Source of the DNA: Pseudomonas lutea
GTDB lineage: Bacteria > Pseudomonadota > Gammaproteobacteria > Pseudomonadales > Pseudomonadaceae
DNA length: 64,000 nt
Direction of reading: 5' to 3'
NCBI RefSeq assembly: GCF_000759445.1
Contig: NZ_JRMB01000002.1
Coordinates: 434,001-498,000, forward strand
Shown here: piece by piece, positions 17,130-27,440 of the stretch
Layout: every line of letters begins with the position of its first letter
How positions within the stretch are numbered: position 1 is the first letter of the stretch
The notes under the pieces: model-generated
Databases searched by the model: none
Told to the model about the DNA's origin: nothing
Seen by the model: the letters and a program-made list of their open reading frames with translations, nothing else
Made by a program: the position numbers and the translations under genes

Positions 17130-17819
17130 TTAAAAATAACGCGTAGGGTCCGTGACGCCAGCGGCCGCGAAGCCCTCCGCACGCAGGCGGCAGCTGTCAC
17201 ATTTTCCGCAGGCACGGCCTTGCTCGTCGGCCTGATAGCAGGAAACCGTCAGTCCGTAATCCACACCCAGACGGGTCCCGGCTTTGACGATGTCGGCTTT
17301 ACTCAGCATCTGCAAAGGCGCACGAATGGTGAAGCCCTGCCCCTCAACGCCTGCCTTGGTCGCAAGGTTGGCCATACGCTCGAAGGCTTCCACAAACTCG
17401 GGGCGACAATCAGGGTATCCCGAGTAATCCACGGCGTTGACCCCGATGAAGATGTCTCGGGCTCCCAGTACCTCTGCCCACCCAAGCGCCAGCGACAGGA
17501 AAACGGTATTGCGCGCCGGCACGTAAGTCACCGGGATGCCCTCACCCGCCGTCTCCGGCACGGGAATGCTGCTGTCGGTCAATGCCGAACCGCCGATGCC
17601 ATTCAGATTCAGGCCAATGACTTTATGTTCGATGACGCCCATGTCCGATGCCACGCGCTCGGCCGCCTGCAGCTCGGCGCGATGACGTTGGCCGTAATCG
17701 AAACTCATGGTGTAGCAGTCGAAACCATCAGCTTTCGCCATCGCGACCACGGTGGCCGAATCCAGCCCACCGGACAGCAGGATGACCGCTCTTTTGTCAC
17801 TCATTGATTGTTCACTCAT
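17130..17819 (-). CDS. queC: 7-cyano-7-deazaguanine synthase QueC
   Basis: A 229-residue enzyme that converts 7-carboxy-7-deazaguanine to preQ0 with ATP and ammonia, in queuosine synthesis. The PP-loop SGGLDS lies near the N-terminus, FDYGQRH and [13 protein letters not shown] are typical, and the C-terminal zinc cysteines are in [14 protein letters not shown]. The first ATG directly follows the queE stop (TGA-ATG); a second ATG five codons later ([10 protein letters not shown]) is equally plausible. Transcribed together with queE. Confidence 0.95.
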   Translation of the reverse strand: MSEQSMSDKRAVILLSGGLDSATVVAMAKADGFDCYTMSFDYGQRHRAELQAAERVASDMGVIEHKVIGLNLNGIGGSALTDSSIPVPETAGEGIPVTYVPARNTVFLSLALGWAEVLGARDIFIGVNAVDYSGYPDCRPEFVEAFERMANLATKAGVEGQGFTIRAPLQMLSKADIVKAGTRLGVDYGLTVSCYQADEQGRACGKCDSCRLRAEGFAAAGVTDPTRYF

Positions 17820-18467
17820 TCAGCGCCCCGGCTCGTCGTTCCAGAGGATCTTGTGCAACTGCAGCTGCAGACGCACCGGAAGGTTGTCGGCCACGATCCA
17901 GTCGGCCAGGTCTGTGACGTTCAGATCGCGGTGGACCGGGGAAAACAATACCTCGCCGGCGCGCCGCTCAAGTCCGTACTGGATTATCTTCGATACCGCC
18001 CAGTCATAATCTTCCCGCGAGCAGATTACGAATTTGACCTGGTCGTTAGGCGTGAGCAATTCGATATTTTCGTATCGGTTACGCGCTACTTCTTTGGAAC
18101 CAGGGGTCTTCAAGTCAACGACGCGGCTTACGCGCGTATCAACTTTTGAGATGTCCAGCGCGCCACTGGTTTCCAGGGAAACCTCGTAGCCGGCATCGCA
18201 AAGGCGTTGCAGCAGAGGGATGGCGTTCGGCTGAGCGAGGGGCTCGCCACCGGTGACGCAGACGTAACGCGGGCGATAGCTGGCAACTTGCTCCATCAGC
18301 GAATCGAGGGTCTGCACGGTTCCGCCGCTAAAGGCGTACTCGCTGTCGCAATAACCGCAGCGCAAAGGGCAGCCAGTCAGACGCACGAAAACCGTGGGCA
18401 AGCCTGCTGTGCGCGTCTCGCCCTGCAGCGAATAGAATACTTCGGTGATGCGTAATGTGTCTTGCAT
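17820..18467 (-). CDS. queE: 7-carboxy-7-deazaguanine synthase QueE
   Basis: A 215-residue radical SAM enzyme that contracts 6-carboxytetrahydropterin to the deazaguanine ring. The cluster motif Cys33-x3-Cys37-x2-Cys40 is in TGCPLRCGYCDSEYAF, preceded by YSLQGE. CVTGGEPLAQ is the SAM-binding glycine motif. I start at MQDTLRITEVFYSLQGE, which fits the family N-terminus; an ATG 11 codons earlier is possible. Its stop abuts queC, and it lies downstream of the tol-pal terminator. Confidence 0.94.
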   Translation of the reverse strand: MQDTLRITEVFYSLQGETRTAGLPTVFVRLTGCPLRCGYCDSEYAFSGGTVQTLDSLMEQVASYRPRYVCVTGGEPLAQPNAIPLLQRLCDAGYEVSLETSGALDISKVDTRVSRVVDLKTPGSKEVARNRYENIELLTPNDQVKFVICSREDYDWAVSKIIQYGLERRAGEVLFSPVHRDLNVTDLADWIVADNLPVRLQLQLHKILWNDEPGR

Positions 18468-18591
18468 AGGGGCCACGGGCGTAACGGCTAAACAGGCCAT
18501 CCGCCTCCGTCAGGCACTTCAGCACACCCTGCACACGCAGAATCCGCTGAAGCGTAATCAATACCGGAATTTCGGGGGCGGAATTCTAACG

Positions 18592-18620
18592 AAAAAAGCC
18601 GCGCAACGCGCGGCTTTCTT
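18592..18620 (-). terminator. Terminator of the tol-pal cluster
   Basis: AAAGCCGCGC and GCGCGGCTTT form a ten-base stem around AAC, flanked by A runs on the left, which become a T run on the minus strand. It lies about 27 bases after the cpoB stop and separates tol-pal from queE. Confidence 0.85.
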
Positions 18621-18646
18621 GAATCAGCGGTCAGATTGCGCTGCAA

Positions 18647-19465
18647 TCAGAGACGCTGCAGGTCCCGCTGGGCCAACTGAGCGGCCGAAGTACCGGGATA
18701 CTGGGCAACGACCTGCTGAAGGATACCCTTCACCTTGTCGGTGTGACCCAGGCGGCGTTCTACGTCTGCCAGCTTGTACAAGGAGTCAGGCACTTTGGCA
18801 TGTTTGGGGTAAAGCTGACTGACCTTGGCGAATGCCTGACCGGCGCCCTGAAGGTCGCCCTTGGCCAGGTTTACTTCACCCAGCCAATACTGGGCGTTGC
18901 CCGCGTACTGGCTGTTTGGGTATTTGCGCAGGAATGCGGCAAACGCCTGGCTGGCTTTGTCAAAATCCTTCGCCTTGATCAGGTCGAAAGCAGCATCGTA
19001 GTAGAGCTTTTCTTTCGCCGGGTCGCCGGGTTCACTGCTGGCCTGAGAAGCTTGGGCGGCAGGGGTCGAAGGTGCTCCGCCGGCATTGGCACCGCCGTCG
19101 GATGTGGAATTATTGGCAGCTGGTGCAGCAGGTGCGCCGCCAGCTCCTATACGAGAGTCGAGATCCTTGTAACGGTCCAGCGCTTCTTGCTTCATTTGCT
19201 GGATGTCGTTCTGCTGGACTTCAACCATTCCGCGTAACCGCGAAATCTCGTCCTGCATTTGCTGCAACTGCATGAACAGCTGACCTTGCGCCGAAGGTGC
19301 AGTCGTAGCCGCACCTCCGGCGTAGGCGCCAGCCGTACCATAACCCGACGGCGGATAACTGCTACCAGCAGAGCCAGAGTTGTCATCGACCACAGGAACC
19401 GCACCCATCGCTGCAAGAGGAAGGGTGAGAGCCAAAACGGTTAGAGCACGGCGGCACGTTCGCAT
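18647..19465 (-). CDS. cpoB: Cell division coordinator CpoB (YbgF)
   Basis: A 272-residue periplasmic protein that coordinates outer-membrane constriction and peptidoglycan synthesis with TolA. The signal peptide is ALTVLALTLPLAAMGAVPV. A coiled-coil trimerisation segment (about 60-105, LFMQLQQMQDEISRLRGMVE) follows, then a Gly/Ala/Ser-rich linker, then tetratricopeptide repeats (about 150-272, KLYYDAAFDLIKAKDFDKA). It is the last gene of the tol-pal cluster, six bases after pal. Confidence 0.93.
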   Translation of the reverse strand: MRTCRRALTVLALTLPLAAMGAVPVVDDNSGSAGSSYPPSGYGTAGAYAGGAATTAPSAQGQLFMQLQQMQDEISRLRGMVEVQQNDIQQMKQEALDRYKDLDSRIGAGGAPAAPAANNSTSDGGANAGGAPSTPAAQASQASSEPGDPAKEKLYYDAAFDLIKAKDFDKASQAFAAFLRKYPNSQYAGNAQYWLGEVNLAKGDLQGAGQAFAKVSQLYPKHAKVPDSLYKLADVERRLGHTDKVKGILQQVVAQYPGTSAAQLAQRDLQRL

Positions 19466-19471
19466 GTCAAA

Positions 19472-19975
19472 TTACTTACGCAGTTCGACGCGACGGTTTT
19501 GAGCCCACGATTGCTCGTCGTTACCGGTAGCAACTGGACGCTCTTCACCGTAGGAAACGATTTCCAGCTGAGCTGGCGAAACGCCCTGCAGAACCAGGTA
19601 GCGTTGAACGGCTTTCGCACGACGCTCGCCCAGTGCCAGGTTGTATTCGCGAGTACCGCGTTCGTCAGTGTTACCTTCCAGAACTACGCGAGCGCCGTTG
19701 GCTTTCAGGTCTTTGGCGTGAACGTCCAGAGCGCGCATGGCTTCTGGTTTCAGGTCAGAGCTGTCGTATTCGAAGTAGAAAGTGGTGATAGCGCGCAGAG
19801 CAGCTTCTTCGCTCAGGCTGCCATCAACAGCACCAGAGTTAGCGCCGTAACCAGCGTTAGGATCTACAGCAGCGCCGCCAGCACCGGCATTGTCGCCGCC
19901 TTTGGACGAGCAACCTACAGCTACGGCCATGGCCAGAGCCAGCGCAGCAAATTTACCAAACTTCAGCATTTCCAT
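19472..19975 (-). CDS. pal: Peptidoglycan-associated lipoprotein Pal (OprL)
   Basis: A 167-residue outer-membrane lipoprotein. The signal peptide [20 protein letters not shown] ends in the lipobox VGC. The C-terminal OmpA-like domain (about 60-167) binds peptidoglycan through [39 protein letters not shown] and NRRVELRK. The sequence is nearly the same as OprL of P. aeruginosa. It partners TolB and is placed at the division site by the Tol system. An upstream in-frame ATG 13 codons earlier is rejected because it would bury the signal peptide. Confidence 0.97.
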   Translation of the reverse strand: MEMLKFGKFAALALAMAVAVGCSSKGGDNAGAGGAAVDPNAGYGANSGAVDGSLSEEAALRAITTFYFEYDSSDLKPEAMRALDVHAKDLKANGARVVLEGNTDERGTREYNLALGERRAKAVQRYLVLQGVSPAQLEIVSYGEERPVATGNDEQSWAQNRRVELRK

Positions 19976-20028
19976 CGTAAAACTCCTAATGAACCCCAAG
20001 TGTGTTAAGTACAACGTAAAGCGCCGCG

Positions 20029-21330
20029 TCAGTTCAGGTAAGGGGACCAGGAAGGTTCTCTGACTTCGCCTTGAGCGGTAGGAAGCGGGAGCCTTACGCG
20101 TCCATTAATGGACACGAGCATCAAGACTCCCCGGCCCTGCTGGCGGGTGGCGTAGATTACCATGGTGCCGTTAGGCGCAACAGTAGGCGACTCATCAAGG
20201 TTGCTGTCTGTGAGGATTTTTACGCTACCGCGCTGCAAATCCTGAGCCGCCACCTTGAAGTTAGTGAAGCCATCTTGACGATGGATCATCACAAGCGTCT
20301 TTTCATCCGCCGATAACTTAGGGTTGGCGTTGTAGTTACCGATGAAAGTAACGCGCTCTGCCCCCCCGCCATTAATACTGGTTTTATAGATCTGAGGCTT
20401 GCCGCCACGATCAGAAGTGAAATAAAGCGTGGACCCGTCTTTACCGAAGAACGGCTCGGTATCAATAGAAGAATCGTTGGTAACTCGCGACAGTTGACGC
20501 GACGCCAGATTCATAACGTAGATTTCCGGGTTGCCATCCTTCGACAACACCATCGCCAATTTGCTGCCGTCTGGAGACCACGCAGGCGCGCCGTTCAGGC
20601 CTTCGAAATTGGTGATTTGTTCGCGACGACCGGTATCGATGTGCTGAACAAAAATGCGCGGACGCTTCTGTTCGAACGATACATAGGCGATGCGCTTGCC
20701 ATCCGGCGCAAAGCGTGGCGACAGGATCGGCTCACGCGATTGCAGCAACGTGACTGCCCGCGCCCCATCGTAGTCGGAGCGCTGCAGCGTATAGCGAGTG
20801 TTATCCGTCGAGAAACGCTCGGCAGTGACGTACAGCATACGAGTCGAAAACGCGCCTTTGATGCCGGTCAGCTTTTCAAACGACTGGTCGGCGATGTAGT
20901 GAGACATATCGCGCAGTTGATCAGCGGTGCCCGAAACGTTACCTGTCAGCACCTGTTGCTCGGTGGCGACATTGAACAGCGCATATTGAACCTGCAGACG
21001 ACCGCCCGCAGGAACGATGCTGCCGACCATCACGTACTGAGCACCCAGCGCCTTCCAGTCACGGAAGATGACTTCGCTGGCCTGGCTCGGCTGGCTGATC
21101 ATGTTTTCCTTTGGAATCGGCGAGTAGTAGCCCGAGTTCTGCAGGTCGTTGCCAATGATCTTGGCCATGTCTTCAGGCAGGACGCTCCCACCCTGCAGAC
21201 CGAACGGCACAACGGCGATAGGCGTCGCACGATCACTGCCGCTTGTTACCAGAATGTTCTTTTCGTCAGCTGCGGCAAATCCCGCTGCGCAACAAAGAAC
21301 GACAAGCATTCCTCGAAGAAGGTTAATCAC
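20029..21330 (-). CDS. tolB: Tol-Pal system protein TolB
   Basis: A 433-residue periplasmic protein. The signal peptide covers about 1-21 (ending [10 protein letters not shown]). An N-terminal TolB domain ([20 protein letters not shown]) precedes a six-bladed beta-propeller with repeats such as [25 protein letters not shown] and [13 protein letters not shown]. It binds Pal and TolA in turn. Its ATG overlaps the tolA stop by four bases, showing translational coupling. Confidence 0.97.
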   Translation of the reverse strand: MINLLRGMLVVLCCAAGFAAADEKNILVTSGSDRATPIAVVPFGLQGGSVLPEDMAKIIGNDLQNSGYYSPIPKENMISQPSQASEVIFRDWKALGAQYVMVGSIVPAGGRLQVQYALFNVATEQQVLTGNVSGTADQLRDMSHYIADQSFEKLTGIKGAFSTRMLYVTAERFSTDNTRYTLQRSDYDGARAVTLLQSREPILSPRFAPDGKRIAYVSFEQKRPRIFVQHIDTGRREQITNFEGLNGAPAWSPDGSKLAMVLSKDGNPEIYVMNLASRQLSRVTNDSSIDTEPFFGKDGSTLYFTSDRGGKPQIYKTSINGGGAERVTFIGNYNANPKLSADEKTLVMIHRQDGFTNFKVAAQDLQRGSVKILTDSNLDESPTVAPNGTMVIYATRQQGRGVLMLVSINGRVRLPLPTAQGEVREPSWSPYLN

Positions 21331-22418
21331 AAGGCTAGGTCCTCAGGTGTGAATGTCATCTTGAATGAACGGTAAGGCGCGAAGTCCGAAGGCTTCATCC
21401 CCTGCATCTCTGTCAAACGACCAATGTTCTTGACCGCTGCTACAGCTGAACTGTCGAAAGGACCGTCGCCACTGGACTTTGCCACAGTCACCGAAGTGAC
21501 AGTGCCGTCCGGCAACATGCCGATCTGCAAGACCACTGTCATGCCCTTGCGCGCAGAAGGCGGACGTGCCCAGCCTTCGGCTGCCCGGGAGCGAATCAAA
21601 TCATCGAAACTGCCCGCAACTTCATCGCCCCGCTCATCTGCCAGCGCCTGTTGGCGTTCCGGCTTGTCGGAAAGCAGATCGGCCAACGCTTGCGCCTTCT
21701 TGTCTTCCGCAGATTTGCGAGCGGCATCCTGGGCTTTCTTTTTGGCGTCTTCGGTCGCTTTCTTCTTGGCGTCCTCAGCCGCTTTTTTCTTCGCGTCTTC
21801 CGTAGCCTTTTTCTTGGCGTCGTCTGCAGCCTGCTTCTTCGCGTCCTCGGCAGCCTGCTTCTTGGCTTCCTCGGCAGCCGCGCGTTTGGCGTCTTCCTCG
21901 GCTTTCTTCTTCGCGTCGTCTTCAGCTTTCTTCTTGGCTATATCAGCCAATTGTTTCTCTTCAGCGACTTTCTTCGCGTCATCCGCTTTTTTGGCTTCGG
22001 CTTTCTTGGCATCATCGGCCGCTTTTTTAGCGTCGTCAGCCTTTTTGGCGTCGTCAGCTTTCTTCGCTTCCTCGGCCTTTTGTTCTTCGGCTTTTTGAGC
22101 AGCATCGGCTTTCTTTTGTTCCGCCGCCTTCACCGCCTCCTGCTCGACTTTTTTCTGTTCCATCTGTTCGACTTCAGTCTGTCGCGCAGCGGACTTCTTT
22201 GCCTCACCGGCCAGCTTCTGGTTGGTCTGGGTAGTGGCCTGACTTTTTGATTTCAACTGATAGAGCGTTGCCTGAACGATCGGCTTGGCTTCGGGAAGCT
22301 CAGGCGTCATTGCAAAGCTGACGAACAACAAACCAAAAATCAGGACGTGCAGCCCTACCGCCCAGACGGACGGCCAGAAGTAGCTTTCCGAGGCGGACGG
22401 CTCTCGAATCGGCTGCAT
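21327..22418 (-). CDS. tolA: Tol-Pal system inner-membrane protein TolA
   Basis: A 363-residue protein linking the inner-membrane motor to TolB/Pal. One membrane helix lies at about residues 14-36 ([20 protein letters not shown]). A very long Lys/Ala/Glu/Asp helix (about 70-245) consists of degenerate AKKxAEDAKK repeats. The C-terminal globular domain (about 265-363) has [22 protein letters not shown] and ends [12 protein letters not shown]. The start overlaps the tolR stop by one base. The repeat tract is typical for the family and may vary in length between strains. Confidence 0.96.
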   Translation of the reverse strand: MQPIREPSASESYFWPSVWAVGLHVLIFGLLFVSFAMTPELPEAKPIVQATLYQLKSKSQATTQTNQKLAGEAKKSAARQTEVEQMEQKKVEQEAVKAAEQKKADAAQKAEEQKAEEAKKADDAKKADDAKKAADDAKKAEAKKADDAKKVAEEKQLADIAKKKAEDDAKKKAEEDAKRAAAEEAKKQAAEDAKKQAADDAKKKATEDAKKKAAEDAKKKATEDAKKKAQDAARKSAEDKKAQALADLLSDKPERQQALADERGDEVAGSFDDLIRSRAAEGWARPPSARKGMTVVLQIGMLPDGTVTSVTVAKSSGDGPFDSSAVAAVKNIGRLTEMQGMKPSDFAPYRSFKMTFTPEDLAL

Positions 22419-22882
22419 CAGGGGGCCTCGGTAATCAAACCAACATTCCCGACCCCGGCCTTCTGCAACCCGCCCATCGTGCCCATGACGGCGCCGTAGT
22501 CGACGGTCTTGTCACCGCGGATGAAGACCTGGGTCTGCTTGCCCGCATCGCGACCGGCCGCAATGATTTTGGTCACGGCGCTGGTCAACTGGGGCAAGGT
22601 CATGGCCTTGTCCATCTGCTTGTCGGTATCGACTTCGCTGCCAAGGTTCCAGTAGTAAGTCTTGTCGGCCTTGATCGAAATCGTCAGGACCTGATTGTTG
22701 TTGTCCTGCGGCAAAGCCTCACTGGAGACCTTGGGCAGATCAACTTTCACGCCCTGGTTGATCATCGGAGCAGTGACCATGAAGATGACCAGCAGCACCA
22801 GCATCACGTCGATGTAGGGGACCACGTTCATTTCGGCGACCGGCTTGCGCTTGTTGCGTCGGCCGCGAGCGATTAAAGCCAT
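22418..22882 (-). CDS. tolR: Tol-Pal system protein TolR
   Basis: A 154-residue ExbD/TolR-family motor protein. The single membrane helix (about 22-42) contains the proton-path Asp in PYIDVMLVLLVIFMVTAP. A periplasmic peptidoglycan-binding domain follows, including VFIRGDKTVDYGAVM. With TolQ it uses the proton gradient to energise TolA. It lies 14 bases after tolQ. Confidence 0.97.
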   Translation of the reverse strand: MALIARGRRNKRKPVAEMNVVPYIDVMLVLLVIFMVTAPMINQGVKVDLPKVSSEALPQDNNNQVLTISIKADKTYYWNLGSEVDTDKQMDKAMTLPQLTSAVTKIIAAGRDAGKQTQVFIRGDKTVDYGAVMGTMGGLQKAGVGNVGLITEAP

Positions 22883-22896
22883 TGGGTAATACCTGC

Positions 22897-23592
22897 TTAT
22901 TCTTCGCTGGTGTGCACTTTACGGTGCAGGATCGCCTGGAACTCGTCGGCGAATGTGTAGTAACGACCGATCAGGTTCTCACCACGAGCAGCGAAACGGT
23001 TGTAGGCGATGACCGCAGGAATCGCTGCGAACAGACCGATCGCGGTCGCGATCAGGGCTTCGGCGATGCCCGGTGCAACCGTAGCCAGCGTGGCCTGTTG
23101 CGCAGTGGCCAGACCGCGGAAGGAGTTCATGATCCCCCAGACGGTGCCGAACAGACCGATATACGGGCTGGTTGAACCGACGGTCGCCAGGAATGGCAGG
23201 CTTTGCTCAAGCTTCTCTTCTTCGCGGGAAATCGCAACACGCATGGCGCGCGCAACACCTTCCATGACCGCATCCGGGTCTACCCCGGCCTGCTGACGCA
23301 GACGCGAGAATTCCTTGAAGCCTGCGCGGAAGATTTGCTCTACGCCGGAATCCGGATCAGGGTTGCTGCCCGCCTGACGATAGAGCTTGGACAGATCGAT
23401 GCCTGACCAAAAGCGCTCCTCGAAGCTGTCCAGCGCCCGACGCCCTGCGCGCAACATGGCGCTGCGCTGAAAGATCATGATCCACGAGGTGACCGAGGCG
23501 GCCACCAGGATCAGCATTACCAACTGCACAACCACGCTGGCATTGCTGACCAAACTCCACATGGAGGAATGGTCGACGACGTTAGCTTCCAC
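22897..23592 (-). CDS. tolQ: Tol-Pal system protein TolQ (GTG start)
   Basis: A 231-residue MotA/TolQ/ExbB-family stator. Three membrane helices are seen near residues 15-38, 132-155 and 168-192. The last two contain [20 protein letters not shown] and [21 protein letters not shown] chose the GTG start ([15 protein letters not shown]) because GGAGA lies about eight bases upstream and homologues begin [13 protein letters not shown]; no ATG fits. Its first 11 bases overlap the end of ybgC, so translation is probably coupled. Confidence 0.95.
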   Translation of the reverse strand: MEANVVDHSSMWSLVSNASVVVQLVMLILVAASVTSWIMIFQRSAMLRAGRRALDSFEERFWSGIDLSKLYRQAGSNPDPDSGVEQIFRAGFKEFSRLRQQAGVDPDAVMEGVARAMRVAISREEEKLEQSLPFLATVGSTSPYIGLFGTVWGIMNSFRGLATAQQATLATVAPGIAEALIATAIGLFAAIPAVIAYNRFAARGENLIGRYYTFADEFQAILHRKVHTSEE

Positions 23593-24052
23593 GCTGTATC
23601 TCCTGCTCTGAATGTGTCCCCGCGCCGCCCTGCCCGGCAAAGGCCGTACGCAGAGCTTCGGGAATGGCCCGGGGTTTTAAACTGTCGGCGCGCACACACG
23701 CCACCAAAAACTGCCCCTCGCAGAGCAGTACATCATCCGCAGCCCGCCTGACCTGTTGCATGAAGCGCAGGCTGGCGCGGTTCAATTCGATTACTTCGGC
23801 GCTGATCAGCAGCTCATCGTCCAGCCGCGCAGGCTTGTGGTAACGAGCCTCGCTGGAATGCACGACAAATAACAGGTTCTCGATACCCGCCATTGCGGAT
23901 TGGGCAAACCCCAACTCCCGCAGTCGCTCGGTTCGAGCCCGCTCCATGAATTTCAGGTAATTGACGTAGTAAACGATGCCGCCGGCATCGGTGTCCTCGT
24001 AATAAACGCGACAACGATGTGCGAACGACTGAGCCCCGTTTTGCGCGCGCAT
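23582..24052 (-). CDS. ybgC: Acyl-CoA thioesterase YbgC
   Basis: A 156-residue hotdog-fold thioesterase (4HBT family) that hydrolyses acyl-CoA or acyl-ACP and is tied to phospholipid metabolism and the Tol complex. The catalytic region is [26 protein letters not shown], with the active-site Asp in EDTDAGG. It is the first gene of the ybgC-tolQRAB-pal-cpoB cluster and overlaps tolQ by 11 bases. The C-terminal 20 residues are less conserved. Confidence 0.95.
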   Translation of the reverse strand: MRAQNGAQSFAHRCRVYYEDTDAGGIVYYVNYLKFMERARTERLRELGFAQSAMAGIENLLFVVHSSEARYHKPARLDDELLISAEVIELNRASLRFMQQVRRAADDVLLCEGQFLVACVRADSLKPRAIPEALRTAFAGQGGAGTHSEQEIQRGS

Positions 24053-24188
24053 ACTCTAGTGCTTACTCCTCAGGTTGCCAATCCGGCCAGGCAACTGTTT
24101 TCACCGTTTTTGCCGCCAGCAGCACATCACATTTCGGTGACTGCCCGTCTGACCATGAAACACCCGAATAGATCGGTCGATTGTCGAG

Positions 24189-25244
24189 TTATTCGTCAGG
24201 GTCTTCGGCGGGTTCGTCCATGACCGCCCTCTCGCCCATTTTCGATGGAATATTGAGGCCAAAATGCAGATAGGCGTGTCGAGTGACCATGCGACCCCGC
24301 GGTGTGCGCATCATATAGCCTTGCTGGATCAAATAGGGTTCCAGCACGTCCTCAATTGTGTGACGCTCTTCGCTAATGGCCGCTGCAAGGTTATCGACGC
24401 CAACCGGACCGCCGTCGAATTTTTCGATCATTGTCAGCAGCAGACGTCGGTCCTGATGATCGAAACCACGCTCATCGACGTCCAGCAGGTTCAGCGCAAG
24501 GTCTGCAATCGCCTTGGTGATCTCGCCCTTCGCACGCACTTCCGCAAAATCACGCACACGCCTCAGCAGCCGGTTGGCGATACGCGGCGTGCCCCGTGCC
24601 CGACGGGCGATTTCAAATGCGCCTTCGTCCTCGATGTAGAGCCCGAGAATTTTTGCCGAGCGCGACACGATGGTCGCCAGATCCGCAGTGCTATAAAACT
24701 CAAGACGCTGCACGATACCGAAACGGTCACGCAGCGGATTGGTGAGCATGCCGGCGCGGGTAGTTGCACCGACCAGCGTAAAGGGCGGCAGATCGAGCTT
24801 GATGGAGCGTGCAGCGGGCCCCTCACCGATCATGATATCCAGCTGAAAGTCTTCCATCGCCGGATACAGGACCTCTTCCACGATGGGTGAAAGCCGGTGG
24901 ATCTCGTCGATGAACAGCACATCGTGCGGCTCGAGATTGGTGAGAATGGCAGCGAGGTCGCCAGGTCGCTCAAGCACCGGGCCCGACGTGCTCTTGATCG
25001 ACACCGACATTTCCTGCGCGATGATATTGGCCAGGGTGGTTTTACCCAGGCCCGGTGGACCGAAGATGAGCGTGTGATCGAGCGCTTCATTGCGGCCGCG
25101 AGCAGCCTGAATGAAGAGCTCCATCTGTTCGCGCACGGTAGGCTGGCCGATGTAGTCGGCCAGGCTCAGCGGCCGGATCGCGCGATCCAGTTGCTCGTCA
25201 CGGTCGCGTCCGGTGGCCGCGATCAGCCGATCAGCATCTATCAC
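24189..25244 (-). CDS. ruvB: Holliday junction branch-migration ATPase RuvB
   Basis: A 351-residue AAA+ hexameric motor that, with RuvA, drives branch migration of Holliday junctions. Walker A is GPPGLGKTT (62-70), Walker B VLFIDEIH (109-116), sensor 1 is in LVGATTRAG, and the C-terminal winged helix contains [13 protein letters not shown]. The start follows the ruvA stop without a gap, so the pair is one transcription unit. Confidence 0.97.
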   Translation of the reverse strand: MIDADRLIAATGRDRDEQLDRAIRPLSLADYIGQPTVREQMELFIQAARGRNEALDHTLIFGPPGLGKTTLANIIAQEMSVSIKSTSGPVLERPGDLAAILTNLEPHDVLFIDEIHRLSPIVEEVLYPAMEDFQLDIMIGEGPAARSIKLDLPPFTLVGATTRAGMLTNPLRDRFGIVQRLEFYSTADLATIVSRSAKILGLYIEDEGAFEIARRARGTPRIANRLLRRVRDFAEVRAKGEITKAIADLALNLLDVDERGFDHQDRRLLLTMIEKFDGGPVGVDNLAAAISEERHTIEDVLEPYLIQQGYMMRTPRGRMVTRHAYLHFGLNIPSKMGERAVMDEPAEDPDE

Positions 25245-25853
25245 TTACAGCATCCCCTTCAATGCGCGGCGAATGAGGTCTTCGCTGCTGAGATTCTTGT
25301 CCTTAATCGCAGTCACGGCCTTGCTCGCCTCCTGGGGTTTGTACCCCAGGGAGATCAACGCGCTGACGGCATCCGACTCGGCAGTCGCCACCGGAACAGG
25401 CGCACCCGGGCCGTCCGATACCAGTGCAAACGTACCCGGCAAGGCGTCCCAGGCCTTGAAGCGATCTTTGAGTTCTACCAGCAAACGCTCGGCAGTCTTC
25501 TTGCCTACGCCCGGCACGCGGGTCAGTGCCGAGGTATCCTGCGCCTGAACGCAACGCACCAGCTCATCCACCTCAAGCGTCGACATCAAGGCCAACGCCA
25601 GCTTGGGGCCGACGCCGTTGAGGCGTATCAACTCGCGGAACATCTCGCGGTCACGTTTTTCGTAGAACCCGAACAGCAGGTGAGCGTCTTCCCGTACCAC
25701 CAGGTGAATATGCAGCGTCACGGTCTCGCCCAGATGCGGCAGGCGATAAAGCGTGGTCATGGGCACTTCGACTTCATAACCCACACCGTTGACATCCAGT
25801 ACCAGATGCGGCGGCTGCTTTTCGACCAACGTACCGCGTAGACGTCCAATCAC
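25245..25853 (-). CDS. ruvA: Holliday junction-binding protein RuvA
   Basis: A 202-residue tetrameric protein that holds the four-way junction and loads RuvB. An N-terminal OB domain ([13 protein letters not shown]), two helix-hairpin-helix motifs ([32 protein letters not shown]) and a C-terminal RuvB-binding domain (about 155-202) are all present. It lies 60 bases after ruvC. Confidence 0.97.
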   Translation of the reverse strand: MIGRLRGTLVEKQPPHLVLDVNGVGYEVEVPMTTLYRLPHLGETVTLHIHLVVREDAHLLFGFYEKRDREMFRELIRLNGVGPKLALALMSTLEVDELVRCVQAQDTSALTRVPGVGKKTAERLLVELKDRFKAWDALPGTFALVSDGPGAPVPVATAESDAVSALISLGYKPQEASKAVTAIKDKNLSSEDLIRRALKGML

Positions 25854-25913
25854 GAATAAATCCTTTCCAGATGCCCGTCGCTGCGACGGACCGGGCTAGC
25901 GCAAATAATTTCA

Positions 25914-26438
25914 TCAGAGCCGCAAGCGGCCGCCACGACTGCGCGCGGTATTGAGGCCGTGGGGAATGAGGCTTGATCGGGTATGGGCGTGGCACATGGC
26001 AATTGCCAGCGCGTCCGACGCATCCACCTGCGGTTTAGTGGTCAGCTTGAGCAGGTGCATGACCATCATCATCACCTGATCCTTGTTTGCCCCGCCCGTT
26101 CCCGAGACGGCCTGCTTGACCTGAGTTGCAGTGTATTCGGCAATTTCCAGGCCTTCTTCGGCACCCGCTACAATCGCAGCGCCGCGTGCCTGGCCCAGTT
26201 TGAGGGCGGAATCGGGGTTACGCGCCATGAACACTTTTTCAATGCCCATCGTCACCGGCCCGTAGGTCTGGATGACCTCGCGCACGCCGCGATAGACAAT
26301 TTGCAGCCGCTCGTGAAGCAAACCGGTGCCCGTTCGGATGCATCCCGATGCCACGTACTCGCAGCCGCGCCCCGTATCACGCACTACGCCAAAGCCGGTT
26401 ATTCGCGAACCGGGATCGATACCTAAAATAAGAGTCAT
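25914..26438 (-). CDS. ruvC: Holliday junction resolvase RuvC
   Basis: A 174-residue RNase-H-fold nuclease that cuts Holliday junctions. The acidic catalytic residues lie in [29 protein letters not shown] and [16 protein letters not shown] chose [19 protein letters not shown]; a 15-codon upstream extension is open but not family-like. It heads the ruvCAB cluster, itself downstream of yebC. Confidence 0.96.
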   Translation of the reverse strand: MTLILGIDPGSRITGFGVVRDTGRGCEYVASGCIRTGTGLLHERLQIVYRGVREVIQTYGPVTMGIEKVFMARNPDSALKLGQARGAAIVAGAEEGLEIAEYTATQVKQAVSGTGGANKDQVMMMVMHLLKLTTKPQVDASDALAIAMCHAHTRSSLIPHGLNTARSRGGRLRL

Positions 26439-26563
26439 AACGCCTGCAGCTTGAGAGGTGACGCGAACCGTTGGATGCAGCATAAAGGCAGAAGCCGGAG
26501 GCCGATAGCGATGATGATCAACGCTTCGTGCGCTCCGGCCTCAAGTTCCGACTCGCCTGAAGA

Positions 26564-27310
26564 TCAGCTGAGCTGCTCCAGCACCTCGTCCGGGATTTCA
26601 GCGTTGGAATAGACGTTCTGTACGTCGTCGAGGTCTTCAAGCATATCGATCAGCTTGAGGACCTTCTCCGCCATGTCTAGATCAAGCACCGCACTGGTGG
26701 TGGGCTGCATGACGATCTCGGCGTCGGCGGGCGTGAACCCGGCGGCTTCCAGCGCGTTGCGTACAGCGTAGAAACTGGAGAACGAGGTAAACACATCGAT
26801 GGAGCCGTCTTCATGACTTACCACGTCATCGGCGTCCGCTTCCATCGCCGCTTCGATGAGTGCGTCTTCGTTCACACCCGGCGCGAAGGAAATCTGCCCC
26901 TTGCGCTCGAACAGATACGAAACCGAACCGTCAGTGCCCAGGTTGCCGCCGCACTTGCTGAACGCATGACGCACGGCAGCCGCGGTCCGGTTGCGGTTAT
27001 CGGTCATGGTTTCGACCATGACTGCTACGCCACCCGGGCCGTAGCCCTCGTAACCCAGCTCGACCATGTCATCGGCGTCGGCAGCGCCGGCCCCGCGCGC
27101 AATGGCGCGGTCGATGATGTCCCGGCTCATGTTCGCGCCAAGGGCCTTGTCCTGCGCCAGACGCAAGCGCGGATTCGACGCCGGATCACCGCCGCCCTGA
27201 CGAGCAGCGACCGTCAACTCGCGAATCCATTTAGTGAATATCTTGCCTTTCTTGGCGTCCTGACGCTCTTTGCGGTGCTTGATGTTCGCCCACTTGGAAT
27301 GACCAGCCAT
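26564..27310 (-). CDS. yebC: YebC/PmpR-family protein
   Basis: A 248-residue protein beginning [22 protein letters not shown], the signature of the YebC/TACO1 family. Members act as DNA-binding regulators (PmpR of P. aeruginosa) and, by more recent work, as translation factors that relieve ribosome stalling. Three domains of the family are complete, including [14 protein letters not shown]. It lies between aspS and ruvC on the same strand. Confidence 0.95.
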   Translation of the reverse strand: MAGHSKWANIKHRKERQDAKKGKIFTKWIRELTVAARQGGGDPASNPRLRLAQDKALGANMSRDIIDRAIARGAGAADADDMVELGYEGYGPGGVAVMVETMTDNRNRTAAAVRHAFSKCGGNLGTDGSVSYLFERKGQISFAPGVNEDALIEAAMEADADDVVSHEDGSIDVFTSFSSFYAVRNALEAAGFTPADAEIVMQPTTSAVLDLDMAEKVLKLIDMLEDLDDVQNVYSNAEIPDEVLEQLS

Positions 27311-27440
27311 AACACGCTCCAAACCTTGAAACACGCACGCCCGCGCAGATCACTCACACGCAGACGCTTCACTCGAATCCTGCCCGATATGGGCGAGCAC
27401 CGGAGGACCGAATGGTCGGTCCGCCGGACTCTTGTCTTAA

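Noticed and set aside
21650..22250. Repeated pattern that could suggest a CRISPR-like or satellite array
   Set aside because: It is the coding repeat of the TolA Lys/Ala-rich helix; the repeats are degenerate at DNA level and have no spacers.
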